In this document: in pieces, positions 1 to 9,094 of the stretch
Layout of the letters: every line of letters begins with the position of its first letter
Numbering within the stretch: position 1 is the first letter of the stretch
NCBI RefSeq assembly: GCF_046523945.1
Contig: NZ_CP171363.1
Span: 1,488,001-1,552,000 of the forward strand
Origin: Faucicola mancuniensis
Lineage (GTDB): Bacteria > Pseudomonadota > Gammaproteobacteria > Pseudomonadales > Moraxellaceae
Direction: 5' to 3'
DNA length: 64,000 nucleotides
Made by a program: the position numbers and the translations under genes
The notes under the pieces: model-generated
The model's database searches: none
What the model saw: only the letters and a program-made list of their open reading frames with translations
What the model was told of the DNA's origin: nothing

Positions 1-866
1 TAAATTAACAAATCGCCATCAAAATCAATTTTTTGTCCGCTCAATTCAGCAAGCATTTTTTGAAAACCTGCATTGCGACTGGAATACACGCCAGAATTAT
101 AATCGGCAAAGCGATAAATCGGCTCTGGATAATCCATCTGATACCGCATCAGCCGATGAATACCATAATACAGCCCGCCGTACTGCGTGTACAAATCGCG
201 GCGAAGCTCTTCGTTATTGCCATTGTTTCGGCGGTTGTCTTTGGCATAATTGATATGCACCTGCATACTGCCAAGCGTGGTAATGGGGTCAAGTTTTTCG
301 GCAATATCGCCACCGATAAGTTTGGTAACATTGGTGATTTTACTGGCATAATATTTTTGGCTAAAATGAGCAAACATTTGCTGATAAACTTTGTCCAACT
401 GTTGCTCGGTTTTTACTGCCAAAATTTGTTTTTCAAAACTATTCTCAACGGTCGGTTCATTTTTGAGCATTTTACGAAAAAAAGGGGCAAGTGTTTTGCC
501 TAATTTTTCTTCTAATTCGCTGTTTAAAGCGTTTAGACTGGTTTTGCCAAGATTGGCGACAGGTGGGTCGGCTTGAAAGTTGGACTCTTGGTCAATCACG
601 GCAATGGTGGTACAGATATTTTGGGGCGTGCGTTCAATTTTTAGTGTGTTAAAAATGTCGTAAATATCGGTCGCCCAAGCGGTTTTTTGTTGGTTACGGT
701 TTGGCATGGCATGGCTGATTTGTTCAATAGATAAACTATTGTCCGTCATTGGTGTGCCGATAAGGGCTTTGATTTGGTCGCAACCTGTCAATAAAAAACT
801 GCTTGCCAAACAAAAATTTAGCAAAAAAAAGGGTTGTTTTTTAACAAAAATAAGTGGTAATTTCAT
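1..866 (-). CDS. YaiW-like DUF1615 lipoprotein, C-terminus cut by window edge
   Basis: The minus strand is open from an ATG at 866 to the left edge, giving 288 codons with no stop. The product starts with a positively charged, hydrophobic signal peptide ending in a lipobox (LLTGC, Cys at about residue 29), so it should be a lipoprotein. The motifs DQESNFQADP and PIYRFADYNSGVYSSRNAGFQ-like text match the E. coli outer-membrane lipoprotein YaiW, a DUF1615 protein linked to SbmA-dependent peptide uptake; the exact function here is not shown. The C-terminal part lies outside the window. It is transcribed away from relA, with about 230 bp between the two starts. Confidence 0.85.
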   Translation of the reverse strand, partial: MKLPLIFVKKQPFFLLNFCLASSFLLTGCDQIKALIGTPMTDNSLSIEQISHAMPNRNQQKTAWATDIYDIFNTLKIERTPQNICTTIAVIDQESNFQADPPVANLGKTSLNALNSELEEKLGKTLAPFFRKMLKNEPTVENSFEKQILAVKTEQQLDKVYQQMFAHFSQKYYASKITNVTKLIGGDIAEKLDPITTLGSMQVHINYAKDNRRNNGNNEELRRDLYTQYGGLYYGIHRLMRYQMDYPEPIYRFADYNSGVYSSRNAGFQKMLAELSGQKIDFDGDLLI

Positions 867-1096
867 CAAAATGACCTATACTAATCAAAACTTGTGCAAG
901 ATTATAAATGAAAAATGTTAATTGAATTTTGCTTAATTGCGGTTTTTTATCATTAGGCAAAAAAGGAATACTTTAACATAAAAAGAACATAAGTGAATGA
1001 AAAACAAGGGTTGTATTTAAAAAATTTGACGTTACAATGTTAAAAAATGGGCGTTAAAAAATTTGTTAAAATATTGGCAAAAAATTGGAGAATTGT

Positions 1097-3514
1097 ATGG
1101 TAAAAATTCGTGATAGCTTACCGCTAATTAATGGGGTAGATGCCGACCATGATAGTGCAACTATGTTGGCAAATATCACAGGGCAACGCCATTTTACCCA
1201 TACTGAGCTTCCTGTGATTTCCGATTCGGCAAGCCAAATTATTGATGAATATATCATTGATACTGATGCGTGGCTGACAGCGATTGCCAAGCGTTGCCAC
1301 CAAGATTCTTTACCAAAACTAAAAAAAGCCTGTGATATTTTAACCGCTCAAGATTTGCAGTCCCATTCAGCTCGGTCTAATGCTTTTTTGACAGGGGTCG
1401 GCATGGCGGATATTTTGGCGTATTTGTACCAAGAAGAAGCCACGTTGGTCGCAGGTATGCTGTACCGTTCGGCTCGTAAAAAGGTGTTGAGTGAAAAACA
1501 AATCCGTAGCGAATTTGGCAATGAAGTGGCAGATTTGGTAAATGAAACCTTAAAACTTGGGCGTTTGTCCGATTTGATTGAAAATAACAAACGCTTAGAA
1601 GACCATTTTAACAACAACCAAAAAGAGCAATTAACGGGCATTTATAGTATGCTCATTTCCATGACAAATGACGTGCGAGTGGTGTTGATAAAACTTGCCG
1701 AGCGTACCTTTGCCATGCGAGAGTTATCATTTGCCACCCCAGAGCGTCAGCAACGTGTGGCACGAGAAGTGATGACGATTTATGCCCCATTGGCTCACCG
1801 TTTGGGGATTGCTCAATTAAAATGGGAATTGGAAGATTTATCATTTCGTTACCTTGCACCAGAGCGTTATAAAGAAATTGCCAAATTGCTCAACGAAAAA
1901 CGCAGTGAGCGTGAAAGCTATATTGAGCGTGTCGCAGGGCAGTTACGCCAAGCCTTAGCTGAGCATGGTATTCAAGGCGAAATCTCTGGGCGTGTGAAAC
2001 ACATTTATTCCATTTATCGCAAAATGAAGCTCAAATCGCTGTCATTTGACCAACTGTATGACATTCGGGCGTTGCGGGTATTGGTGAATACCAATGCCGA
2101 ATGTTATCACGTCATGGGCTTGGTACATGGACTATGGCGACACATTCCAGACCAATTTGACGATTATATTACCAACCCAAAAGCCAACGGTTATCGCTCA
2201 CTCCACACCGCTGTAATTGCCGAAAACAAATCACTAGAAGTACAAATTCGTACCTTTGAAATGCACTACGAAGCCGAGCTTGGTATGTGTGCCCATGTCA
2301 ATTATAAAGAAGGCACAAAAAGCAAAAAAGACGATTATTTGACCCAAAAAATCAGCTCACTGCGTCAAATTTTGTTAAACCAAGACAATCCAGCCGCCGA
2401 CAGCGTCAAAAATGACCCGTTAAAAACCGTTTTAAACCAACAAAAACAAAAAGACGATGACGATGAAAACGACTTGGACTTTAGCGAGTTTGAGCGGATT
2501 TATGTCTTTAGCAAAGACGGTGATATCATTGAATTGCCAAAAGGGGCGACCGTGCTGGATTTTGCTTATTATGTGCATACCCAAGTCGGCAATCGGGCTC
2601 AAGCCGCTCGTGTCAATCAGCGTTATGTACCGCTCACTTATCAACTCAAAACAGGTGAACAAGTTGAAATCATCACCAAACAATCTCGTGAACCAAACCG
2701 TGATTGGCTGGTTGCATCATTGGGTTATATCAATACCAGTCGGGCAAGGGGCAAGTTGCGTCAATGGTTTAATAAACAAGACCGTGACAAAAATATTGAA
2801 ACAGGTAAACACATTTTAACCAAAGAATTGTCAAGGATTGCCGTTCACCCAAATAGCATTGATTTAAACGATTATATCAAGTTTTTTAATGCCAAAAATG
2901 CGGACGATATTTTGGTTGGTTTGGTCAATGGCAATGTAGAATTGCACGATTTGACAGGGTATATCAGTCGTCATCTTGACCTTGAGCCTGACGTGGTGGA
3001 AACCGAGCTTGTGCCAAGCGTTCACCCAAAAGCCACAGGCAAACTGGACGCTTATAAGATAGAAGTGGACGGACTGGACAATATTGATATTAAACTTGCG
3101 GGCTGTTGCCACCCTGTGCAGGGTGAGCCGATTGCAGGCTTTATCACCCAATCTAACGGTGTGAGCATTCACCATGTGGACTGTGCCGAGTACGAACGGC
3201 TTATCCAAAAAGAGCCAGAGCGTGCGATTAGTGCGGTGTGGTATGGCAACAAAGGCAAATCGCAACTGGTACAAATTTATTTGGAAGCGTATGATAGACG
3301 TGGTTTGTTAAGGGATTTGACCCGAATCATGGACCAAGAAAATGCCAACATTCGTAGGGTTGATACGTTAAGCGATGTTGATGATATTGCTCGGTTGAAT
3401 TTTAGCGTGGAAGTAACGGGTTTAAGCCAGTTATCCAAACTGCTTGCCAAATTAGAACAACAGCATGGTATTATCTTGGCAAGACGAGTTGTATCAGGGA
3501 ATAGTGCTGTTTAG
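1097..3514 (+). CDS. relA: RelA, GTP pyrophosphokinase ((p)ppGpp synthetase)
   Basis: Makes the alarmone (p)ppGpp from ATP and GTP/GDP on ribosomes that stall with uncharged tRNA. The protein is about 805 residues. In order: a degenerate HD region (the metal-binding His-Asp pair is replaced around LYRSARKKVL, as in RelA rather than SpoT, so no hydrolase is expected), the synthetase domain at about 270-400 with NGYRSLHTA, a TGS domain at about 467-530, a Cys-Cys zinc-finger region (GCCHPVQGEPIAGF) near 670, and a C-terminal ACT domain. I chose ATG 1097 because GGAG lies 7 bases upstream; a TTG at 1085 is possible but has no ribosome-binding site. Confidence 0.96.
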   Translation: MVKIRDSLPLINGVDADHDSATMLANITGQRHFTHTELPVISDSASQIIDEYIIDTDAWLTAIAKRCHQDSLPKLKKACDILTAQDLQSHSARSNAFLTGVGMADILAYLYQEEATLVAGMLYRSARKKVLSEKQIRSEFGNEVADLVNETLKLGRLSDLIENNKRLEDHFNNNQKEQLTGIYSMLISMTNDVRVVLIKLAERTFAMRELSFATPERQQRVAREVMTIYAPLAHRLGIAQLKWELEDLSFRYLAPERYKEIAKLLNEKRSERESYIERVAGQLRQALAEHGIQGEISGRVKHIYSIYRKMKLKSLSFDQLYDIRALRVLVNTNAECYHVMGLVHGLWRHIPDQFDDYITNPKANGYRSLHTAVIAENKSLEVQIRTFEMHYEAELGMCAHVNYKEGTKSKKDDYLTQKISSLRQILLNQDNPAADSVKNDPLKTVLNQQKQKDDDDENDLDFSEFERIYVFSKDGDIIELPKGATVLDFAYYVHTQVGNRAQAARVNQRYVPLTYQLKTGEQVEIITKQSREPNRDWLVASLGYINTSRARGKLRQWFNKQDRDKNIETGKHILTKELSRIAVHPNSIDLNDYIKFFNAKNADDILVGLVNGNVELHDLTGYISRHLDLEPDVVETELVPSVHPKATGKLDAYKIEVDGLDNIDIKLAGCCHPVQGEPIAGFITQSNGVSIHHVDCAEYERLIQKEPERAISAVWYGNKGKSQLVQIYLEAYDRRGLLRDLTRIMDQENANIRRVDTLSDVDDIARLNFSVEVTGLSQLSKLLAKLEQQHGIILARRVVSGNSAV

Positions 3515-3575
3515 GATTGTAAGGTGATATTTGTGTAGTGATTAAAAGTAGGCGTTAATTTTTGAGATTTAAATT

Positions 3576-3919
3576 ATGACAATCATCACAATAGAACAAA
3601 ATTTCACAGAAAAAATCATTGGATTAATTCAAAAAAGCAAACAAAACCTTACAGTTACGGTCAATGCTGAACTAACACTTTTGTACTGGCACATTGGCGA
3701 GCGAATTGCGAATTATATTTTGCAAGGTGAACGTGCGGATTATGGCAAACAACTTATTCCTAATTTGGCAAAAGTTTTAACCGAGCAATCTGGGAAGGGT
3801 TGGAATAAAAGGCATTTAGGCTATTGTTTGAAACTTTATCAAGAATTTATCAAGAATTTCAAAATATTGAGATTTTCCACGCACTGCGTGGAAAATTGAG
3901 TTGGACGTATTTGAATTAA
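3576..3919 (+). pseudogene. DUF1016 (YhcG-type) N-terminal domain gene, frameshifted and truncated
   Basis: Codes for the start of a DUF1016/YhcG-family protein (LLYWHIGERI, RADYGKQLIPNLAK, GWNKRHLGYCLKLYQEF). The open frame ends at 3899 after an out-of-frame tail. If one copy of the 11-bp tandem duplication at 3838-3859 is removed, the text continues in family style as QEFQNIEIFHALRGKLSWTYLN and stops at 3917-3919. So a slippage-type duplication broke the frame, and the nuclease-like C-terminal domain of the family is missing altogether. YhcG-type proteins are PDDEXK-superfamily relatives often found with restriction or mobile genes. Probably non-functional. Confidence 0.8.
3838..3859 (+). 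repeat. 11-bp perfect tandem duplication (ATCAAGAATTT x2)
   Basis: ATCAAGAATTT occurs at 3838-3848 and again at 3849-3859 with no gap. The extra 11 bases shift the reading frame of the DUF1016 gene; deleting one copy restores a sensible family sequence downstream. Confidence 0.93.
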
Positions 3920-4065
3920 CGTTCAACAGCCGAAATAATTTTTACTTGACCGTTATATTTTGATTTAACTTGCTCTTTTGCTTGGCTTGCACTGCTCGCA
4001 TTGATGGTCATATGAAACACAGTATTTGAGCCTGTTTTTTGATATTTAACCGTGTAAGTTGCCAT
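3916..4065 (-). CDS. Small hypothetical protein (49 residues)
   Basis: A 49-codon reading frame on the minus strand starts at ATG 4065 and ends with TAA at 3916. The product (begins MATYTVKYQKTG, ends VKIISAVER) is basic, has no signal peptide or membrane segment, and has the polarity pattern of a small alpha/beta domain (beta strands around a Ser/Ala-rich AKEQVK helix). It sits between two broken fragments of plus-strand genes, so it may have come in with a mobile segment. I do not recognise the family. There is no strong ribosome-binding site, but its balanced amino-acid composition argues for a real protein. Confidence 0.5.
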   Translation of the reverse strand: MATYTVKYQKTGSNTVFHMTINASSASQAKEQVKSKYNGQVKIISAVER

Positions 4066-4067
4066 GA

Positions 4068-4199
4068 TTTTTCTTTGATTTTGAAAAAGAAAAATTAGAA
4101 CTGATTATCCAACACAAAAACGAATTACTTGCCCAAAAAGATAAAGAAATCACCTTGTTACGCCAATTGTTAAAAACAAAAAACCCAACCGAACCATAA
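4068..4199 (+). pseudogene. C-terminal gene remnant, coiled-coil tail without a start codon
   Basis: The plus frame reading FDFEKEKLELIIQHKNELLAQKDKEI and ending LLKTKNPTEP is open from 4068 to a TAA at 4197-4199 but has no start codon after the upstream TGA at 4065. The heptad pattern suggests a coiled-coil tail such as those that end some phage-type regulators or DNA-binding proteins. The N-terminal part is absent. It probably belongs to the same decayed island as the DUF1016 remnant; a link between the two genes is not demonstrated. Confidence 0.45.
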
Positions 4200-4235
4200 A
4201 CTCACCCTTATTCAAAACGATTTTTTGGAATCACA

Positions 4236-5084
4236 ATGCCAGAATTACCCGAAGTCCAAACCACTGCTACCAGCTTAACGCCCTTACTCAACAAAACCGT
4301 TACCCAAGTACAAATTTTTCAACCCAAATTACGTTGGCAAATGCCAGACGATTTGCCCGACTTAATCGGCAGTCAGCTACAATCTGTAGAACGCCGAGCC
4401 AAATATTTAATTTTGACTTTTATTAACAATAATATTCAAAAAAAATTGCTAATACACTTGGGTATGTCAGGCAGTTTGCAACAGCACCCACACGGCTTTG
4501 CCAAACGCAAACACGACCATCTGATTTTTAGCTTTGAACAAAATGCGGTGCAACTGCATTACCACGACCCACGCCGATTTGGGGCGGTGCTGTGGCTTGA
4601 TGATTATGCCGACAAACTGCTTCATCATCTAGGCGTTGAGCCGTTGTCGGACGATTTTCATGCCGATTATCTTTATGCAACTATTCACGACCGTAAACAA
4701 CCCATTCACCGTCCCATCAAATCGGTGATTATGGAACAACAAATTGTCGTGGGTGTGGGCAATATTTATGCGACCGAAAGTCTGTTTTTGAGTAACATTC
4801 ACCCTTTGACCCCTGCCAATCTTTTGAGTAAACAACAGTTGGCAACTTTGGTCGGGCATATTTGCACCATTTTGGCAAACGCCATCACCCAAGGCGGTAC
4901 GACCTTAAAAGACTTTACCGTTGGGGCAGGCAAGACGGGTTATTTTCAGCAAACTTTACTGGTTTATGGACATAAAGGCGAGCCGTGTCCTGTGTGCCAA
5001 ACGCCGATTGAAACTGTCAAAATCGCCCAACGTGCCAGTAATTTTTGTCCAAAATGTCAAATTTTGCCAAAAACTAACCGTTAA
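4236..5084 (+). CDS. mutM: Formamidopyrimidine-DNA glycosylase (Fpg)
   Basis: Base-excision repair enzyme that removes 8-oxoguanine and formamidopyrimidines and nicks the strand by beta/delta elimination. The 282-residue protein begins MPELPEV, giving the catalytic N-terminal Pro2 and Glu3, and has the helix-two-turns-helix region (VGVGNIYATESLF) and a C-terminal zinc finger (CPVC...CPKC, about residues 250-275), all in the usual places and at the normal family length. It is monocistronic in appearance, with gene debris upstream and a small exported protein gene 168 bp downstream. Confidence 0.96.
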   Translation: MPELPEVQTTATSLTPLLNKTVTQVQIFQPKLRWQMPDDLPDLIGSQLQSVERRAKYLILTFINNNIQKKLLIHLGMSGSLQQHPHGFAKRKHDHLIFSFEQNAVQLHYHDPRRFGAVLWLDDYADKLLHHLGVEPLSDDFHADYLYATIHDRKQPIHRPIKSVIMEQQIVVGVGNIYATESLFLSNIHPLTPANLLSKQQLATLVGHICTILANAITQGGTTLKDFTVGAGKTGYFQQTLLVYGHKGEPCPVCQTPIETVKIAQRASNFCPKCQILPKTNR

Positions 5085-5179
5085 TCCAAAAAAACGCAAA
5101 AAATGTATAATTTTACTTGCTAATTTTGCAAAAAATTGTTGTAATGTAGCAATATTTTTTAAAATTTAATAAACAGTGT

Positions 5180-5208
5180 TTGACAATTTATCGTTCAATA
5201 AATAAATT
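5180..5208 (+). promoter_or_regulatory. Predicted sigma-70 promoter for the gene at 5253
   Basis: TTGACA at 5180-5185 is followed after exactly 17 bases by TAAATT at 5203-5208. The -35 box is consensus. It lies 45 bases upstream of the start codon of the exported-protein gene. Confidence 0.6.
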
Positions 5209-5252
5209 GATAAAAAATCAAATATTCGTAAAATTTTTAACATGGAGGCTTT

Positions 5253-5663
5253 ATGAAGGCTTTACAAAAATTGGCAGTTGCGACTGTTTTGAGCTTAACT
5301 GCGGTTAGCCCAAGTTTTGCAGCGATTGAAATTGATGAAGAGAATTTTGGTCCAACTTATGGCTCAATGGTGGCGGATGCGACTGTGGGTAAGCCATTGC
5401 AGACTTTGGCAGTTGTCGGCGGTGTGGCTGCTTATGTGGTGAGCTTGCCATTTACCTTGCTGACAGGCGATACCGCACAGGCAAGACGTGTATTGGTTGA
5501 AGAGCCTGCACAAGCCTTAGACCGTTGCCTAGGCTGTACGCCAGCACAAGATGCGTATTATAAATCAACGCAAGCTCACGAAAATCAAGTGCGTTTGGTG
5601 GTTGATGGTCCTTCGGAAATCTTTATCAATACCGACCAAAATGTGGTGGTAACTCAGCCATAA
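5253..5663 (+). CDS. Small exported protein of unknown function
   Basis: A 136-residue protein with a clear Sec signal peptide (MKALQKLAVATVLSLTAVSPSFA, cleavage after AFA-type SFA) and a mature part with one hydrophobic stretch (VVGGVAAYVVSLPFTLLTG, about residues 50-70) and a Cys pair in DRCLGC. Similar short proteins occur in Moraxellaceae, sometimes annotated loosely as multidrug-transporter related; nothing in the sequence supports transport. It has GGAGG 6 bases before the ATG, its own promoter and a strong terminator, so it is a single-gene unit. Periplasmic or membrane-associated location is inferred. Confidence 0.75.
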   Translation: MKALQKLAVATVLSLTAVSPSFAAIEIDEENFGPTYGSMVADATVGKPLQTLAVVGGVAAYVVSLPFTLLTGDTAQARRVLVEEPAQALDRCLGCTPAQDAYYKSTQAHENQVRLVVDGPSEIFINTDQNVVVTQP

Positions 5664-5691
5664 TTGTTTGGTTGCAAAAAGACTGATTTAT

Positions 5692-5721
5692 AAAAAAAGG
5701 ATACGCTTCGTATCCTTTTTT
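5692..5721. terminator. Bidirectional rho-independent terminator
   Basis: Perfect hairpin: AAAAAGGATACG, loop CTT, CGTATCCTTTTT. It separates two convergent genes and has A and T runs on both sides, so it can work in both directions. Confidence 0.88.
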
Positions 5722-5725
5722 ATTT

Positions 5726-6556
5726 TTAAATCACCCCCAAATTTTTTAAACCTTGATAAATCCCATCATCTGTAATAGCAGGACAAACAAAGTCTGCTAC
5801 CACTTTTAAATCAGGGTGAGCATTGCCCATCGCCACACCAAAACCGACCGATTGTAACATCTCAATATCATTTAAGCCATCGCCAAACGCCCAAGCGTCG
5901 GTAAAGCTCAAACCCAGTTTTTTTAAGGCGTATTCAATGCCACGAGCTTTTGAGCCATTTTTATCCAAAATATCCACACCACTTAAATGCCAAAGCACTG
6001 TTTTTAGGCTATCAGGCAGATGTAACTGAACGGTGCTATTGTCATCATAAAATGCCAAAATCTGATAAATTGGCAAACTTTTGTCAAAATTATTTGGCTC
6101 AACCAAAGTGTAAGGAATGCGTAGCGAATTTAACGCATTTTTTAGGGCAAAACTTTCGCTTAATGCAAAGATTTTTTCAGCAGTCATATAAGCATAAGCG
6201 ATTTTTTCATGTACTAAATAATCGGTAACTTGTTCAATTTGTTCATTTTTTAATGGATAATGCACCAAGGTTTCGCCTTGATAGCGGACATATTGTCCAT
6301 TAATCGTTACCAATAAATCTATACCAACGGTATTAATTAACTGATAAACGGTAGGTGGAAACACACCCAAACCACGCCCAGTGGCAATCGCGATGACAAT
6401 GCCCTGTGCTTTTAATTGTTGTAAAGCGGTGATGGTGCTGTCTGGAATACGATTTTGGACTTTGATATATAGGGTGTCGTCAATGTCAAAAAAGATAATT
6501 TTGGGTTTTGATTGCATTTTTTTCTCGTTTGGCAGATTTTTGATGGGTTTTATCAT
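5726..6556 (-). CDS. Cof-type HAD-IIB phosphatase
   Basis: Haloacid-dehalogenase-like phosphatase of the Cof/YbiV type, which usually acts on sugar phosphates or related small phosphoesters; the substrate is unknown. HAD motif I is FFDIDDTL, motif II is in IAIATGRG, and motif III/IV is FGDGLNDIEML near the C-terminus, with the C2B cap between. The frame is open to 6601; I chose ATG 6556 because AAAGAG lies 7 bases upstream. A later ATG at 6517, just before the first motif, is also plausible. It converges on the exported-protein gene and is divergent from ppx. Confidence 0.87.
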   Translation of the reverse strand: MIKPIKNLPNEKKMQSKPKIIFFDIDDTLYIKVQNRIPDSTITALQQLKAQGIVIAIATGRGLGVFPPTVYQLINTVGIDLLVTINGQYVRYQGETLVHYPLKNEQIEQVTDYLVHEKIAYAYMTAEKIFALSESFALKNALNSLRIPYTLVEPNNFDKSLPIYQILAFYDDNSTVQLHLPDSLKTVLWHLSGVDILDKNGSKARGIEYALKKLGLSFTDAWAFGDGLNDIEMLQSVGFGVAMGNAHPDLKVVADFVCPAITDDGIYQGLKNLGVI

Positions 6557-6686
6557 AACATACTCTTTAAAATTTTGGCGGTAAATAAAATTTTTTAACA
6601 AAATATCACAAAAAATTTGGCAAAAAGGGCGAAAAATGCGTAAAATAGGATAATTTTTATTTTGCTGATTAAAAAAGTAGCGACTT

Positions 6687-8198
6687 ATGCCAAATTTACT
6701 TGCAAATAATGAACTGATGGCAGCGATTGACTTGGGTTCAAACAGTTTTCACCTTGCGATTGCTCGCCTTGACCATCATGAAGTGCGAAAATTAGCGTCT
6801 ATGTCCGAAAAAGTGCAACTTGCCGCAGGACTTGACGAAAACAACTATTTGACTGAAGAGGCGATTGAGCGGGGTGTGGCGTGTTTGGCACGTTTTGTTG
6901 GCAGGCTTGACACCGTATCACCAGAGCGGTTGCGAGTGGTTGCGACCAATACGTTACGCCAAGCCAAAAATGCCAATGTGTTTATTGAGCGAGCCAATGC
7001 GGTATTGCCAAAGCCGATTGAGGTGATTGCAGGACGTGAAGAGGCTCGGTTGATTTATCTAGGCGTGTCGCATACCAATGCCAGTACCGATAAACGTTTG
7101 GTCGTGGATATTGGTGGCGGTTCTACCGAATTTATTATTGGCAAAGGTTTTGAGCCAATTTTGACTGAAAGTTTGCAAATGGGCTGTGTGTCGTTTAGAA
7201 AACGTTTTTTTGCCAATGGTGAAATTACCGAAAAAGCCTTTGAACAGGCAATTGCGGCGGCTCGTAAAGAAATTATGGTGATTAGCCGAACCTACCAAAA
7301 AACAGGTTGGGACAGTGCCACAGGTTCAAGCGGTACGATTAAAGCGGTCAAGCAGATTTTACAAGGGCTTGGTATGACCGATGAACACGAGCAAATCACC
7401 TTTAAAGGAGTGAAACATCTCCAAAAACAACTGCTAAAAATGGGGCATATTGATAAAATCAATTTTGCCGATGTTAAAGACACCCGCAAAGCAGTACTAC
7501 CTGCTGGCGTGGCGGTGTTGCTTGCGATTATGAGCGTGCTAGGCATTGATACGATTGCCTATTCTGATGGGGCATTGCGTGAGGGCGTGATGTATGATAT
7601 GCTTGGACGTTTTGCCAGTGAAGATGTGCGTGACCGCAGTGTGCAGGCACTTTTGACTCGTTATTCCGTTGATGTTAAACAAGCTCGCCGTGTCGTCAAA
7701 ACCGCCCAAAATCTGTTTGAACAAGTCCAAAGAACTTTGTCATTAACCGAAGAAGATGGCGATATTTTAAGACGTGGTGCATATTTGCACGAGATTGGTT
7801 TGGCGGTGTCGCATAGCGGATATCATCGCCACAGTGCCTATTTGGTGCAGTATTCGGACATTGACGGCTTTTCACAAATTGACAAAAATCGCCTTGCCCA
7901 CATGCTCCAATATCATCGCCGAAAACTCAAAACAGAAGGCTATGATACGATTAAAAGTATTGCTGGCAATGATTTGGTGTATTTAACCTTAATTTTACGT
8001 TTAGCAGTTTTAATTAATCGTAATCGCAGTAAGCAAGAGAATTTAACATTAACGCTAAATATTGCCGGTGATAAAAAATGGCAACTTGGCATTATTGGCA
8101 ATGGCGATAACATTGATTTGGTTTTGTCCGATTTGGACGAAGAAAGCCAATTTTGGCAAAAGTGGGGATTTGTATTACAAATCAATCCTGTCAAATAA
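6687..8198 (+). CDS. ppx: Exopolyphosphatase, Ppx/GppA family
   Basis: Cleaves terminal phosphates from inorganic polyphosphate, or pppGpp in the GppA branch. The 503-residue protein has the actin-like ATPase fold signature at the start (AAIDLGSNSFHLAIA), the second phosphate loop (VVDIGGGSTEFII, about residue 140), and GSSGT near 210, followed by an HD-like C-terminal domain (YLHEIGLAVSHSGYHRHSAYL). Length fits Ppx. It lies 61 bp before accA. Ppx versus GppA cannot be fully separated by eye, but Ppx is favoured by the length and the C-terminal domain. Confidence 0.92.
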   Translation: MPNLLANNELMAAIDLGSNSFHLAIARLDHHEVRKLASMSEKVQLAAGLDENNYLTEEAIERGVACLARFVGRLDTVSPERLRVVATNTLRQAKNANVFIERANAVLPKPIEVIAGREEARLIYLGVSHTNASTDKRLVVDIGGGSTEFIIGKGFEPILTESLQMGCVSFRKRFFANGEITEKAFEQAIAAARKEIMVISRTYQKTGWDSATGSSGTIKAVKQILQGLGMTDEHEQITFKGVKHLQKQLLKMGHIDKINFADVKDTRKAVLPAGVAVLLAIMSVLGIDTIAYSDGALREGVMYDMLGRFASEDVRDRSVQALLTRYSVDVKQARRVVKTAQNLFEQVQRTLSLTEEDGDILRRGAYLHEIGLAVSHSGYHRHSAYLVQYSDIDGFSQIDKNRLAHMLQYHRRKLKTEGYDTIKSIAGNDLVYLTLILRLAVLINRNRSKQENLTLTLNIAGDKKWQLGIIGNGDNIDLVLSDLDEESQFWQKWGFVLQINPVK

Positions 8199-8259
8199 TT
8201 TAAACAACCATTTTTTTAATTTTTATCAACAAAACTTTAGCAATACACAAGGAAGAATT

Positions 8260-9054
8260 ATGTCCGTTTGGGAAAAAGTACAACTGGCTCGCCATGCAAA
8301 ACGTCCGTTATTTATGGATTATGCCAACACACTGTTTACCGAGTTTGATATTTTGCAAGGTGATAGAGCCTTTGCCGATGACAAAGCGATTCTGGGCGGT
8401 CTTGCCAAATTTGACGGCAGTCCTGTCATGCTGATTGGGCAACATCGTGGACGTAGTACCCGTGAACGCATTGAACATAATTTTGGCATGGCAAACCCTG
8501 AGGGCTACCGCAAAGTGATACGCCTTGTCAAAATGGCGGAGCGTTTTGCTATACCTGTGTTTACCTTTATTGACACGCAAGGGGCGTATCCGGGGGTTGG
8601 TGCAGAAGAGCGTGGACAAGCCCAAGCCATTGCCGAGAGTATTGCGACTTTTAGTGCGTTAAAAGTGCCAGTGATTGCGACAGTGATTGGCGAGGGTGGC
8701 TCTGGTGGTGCGTTGGCGATTGCGGTGGCTGACCGTGTCAATATGTTGGAAAATAGTATTTATTCGGTGATTTCGCCTGAGGGCTGTGCGTCTATTTTGT
8801 GGAAAACAGCGGAAAAAGCCCCACAAGCCAGCGAAGCGTTAAAACTGTCTGCCGAAAACTTACATGAGCTTGGCTTGATTGATATGGTGGTGAAAGAAGG
8901 CGATGGTGCTCATATCAAAAGTGATGTGGTGATGAAAAATCTTAAAGCTACACTACAAGAACAGTTAAAACAAATTTCACTATTATCTACCGAAAATCGT
9001 TTGCAACAACGTTATGATAAATTTATGGCGTTTAATTCTAGTGTGAGTTTGTGA
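8260..9054 (+). CDS. accA: Acetyl-CoA carboxylase carboxyltransferase, alpha subunit
   Basis: Together with AccD forms the carboxyltransferase that moves CO2 from carboxybiotin to acetyl-CoA, the first step of fatty-acid synthesis. Conserved blocks: FADDKAILGGLAKFDG, PEGYRK, GAYPGVGAEERGQ, GEGGSGGALAI and SVISPEGCASILWK. I chose ATG 8260 because GGAAG sits 5 bases upstream; the frame is open further but that part overlaps ppx. This gives 264 residues, about 55 fewer than E. coli AccA. The missing part is the N-terminal helical extension, and I recall the same shortening from other Moraxellaceae. accD is 47 kb away. Confidence 0.95.
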   Translation: MSVWEKVQLARHAKRPLFMDYANTLFTEFDILQGDRAFADDKAILGGLAKFDGSPVMLIGQHRGRSTRERIEHNFGMANPEGYRKVIRLVKMAERFAIPVFTFIDTQGAYPGVGAEERGQAQAIAESIATFSALKVPVIATVIGEGGSGGALAIAVADRVNMLENSIYSVISPEGCASILWKTAEKAPQASEALKLSAENLHELGLIDMVVKEGDGAHIKSDVVMKNLKATLQEQLKQISLLSTENRLQQRYDKFMAFNSSVSL

Positions 9055-9061
9055 TGGTTGG

Positions 9062-9094
9062 TTTGCCAAAAGTATAAATTATGCTTTTGGCAAA
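9062..9094. terminator. Bidirectional hairpin between accA and the toxin gene
   Basis: TTTGCCAAAAG (9062-9072) pairs perfectly with CTTTTGGCAAA (9084-9094). The hairpin overlaps the last codons of the convergent acetyltransferase gene, so one structure ends both transcripts. Confidence 0.7.

Noticed and set aside
33..503. Open plus-strand frame of 156 codons at the left edge
   Set aside because: Shadow of the DUF1615 lipoprotein gene on the minus strand, which is open over the whole interval and has clear family motifs.
706..921. Plus-strand frame of 71 codons before relA
   Set aside because: Antisense to the signal-peptide region of the DUF1615 gene; no ribosome-binding site and composition is not protein-like.
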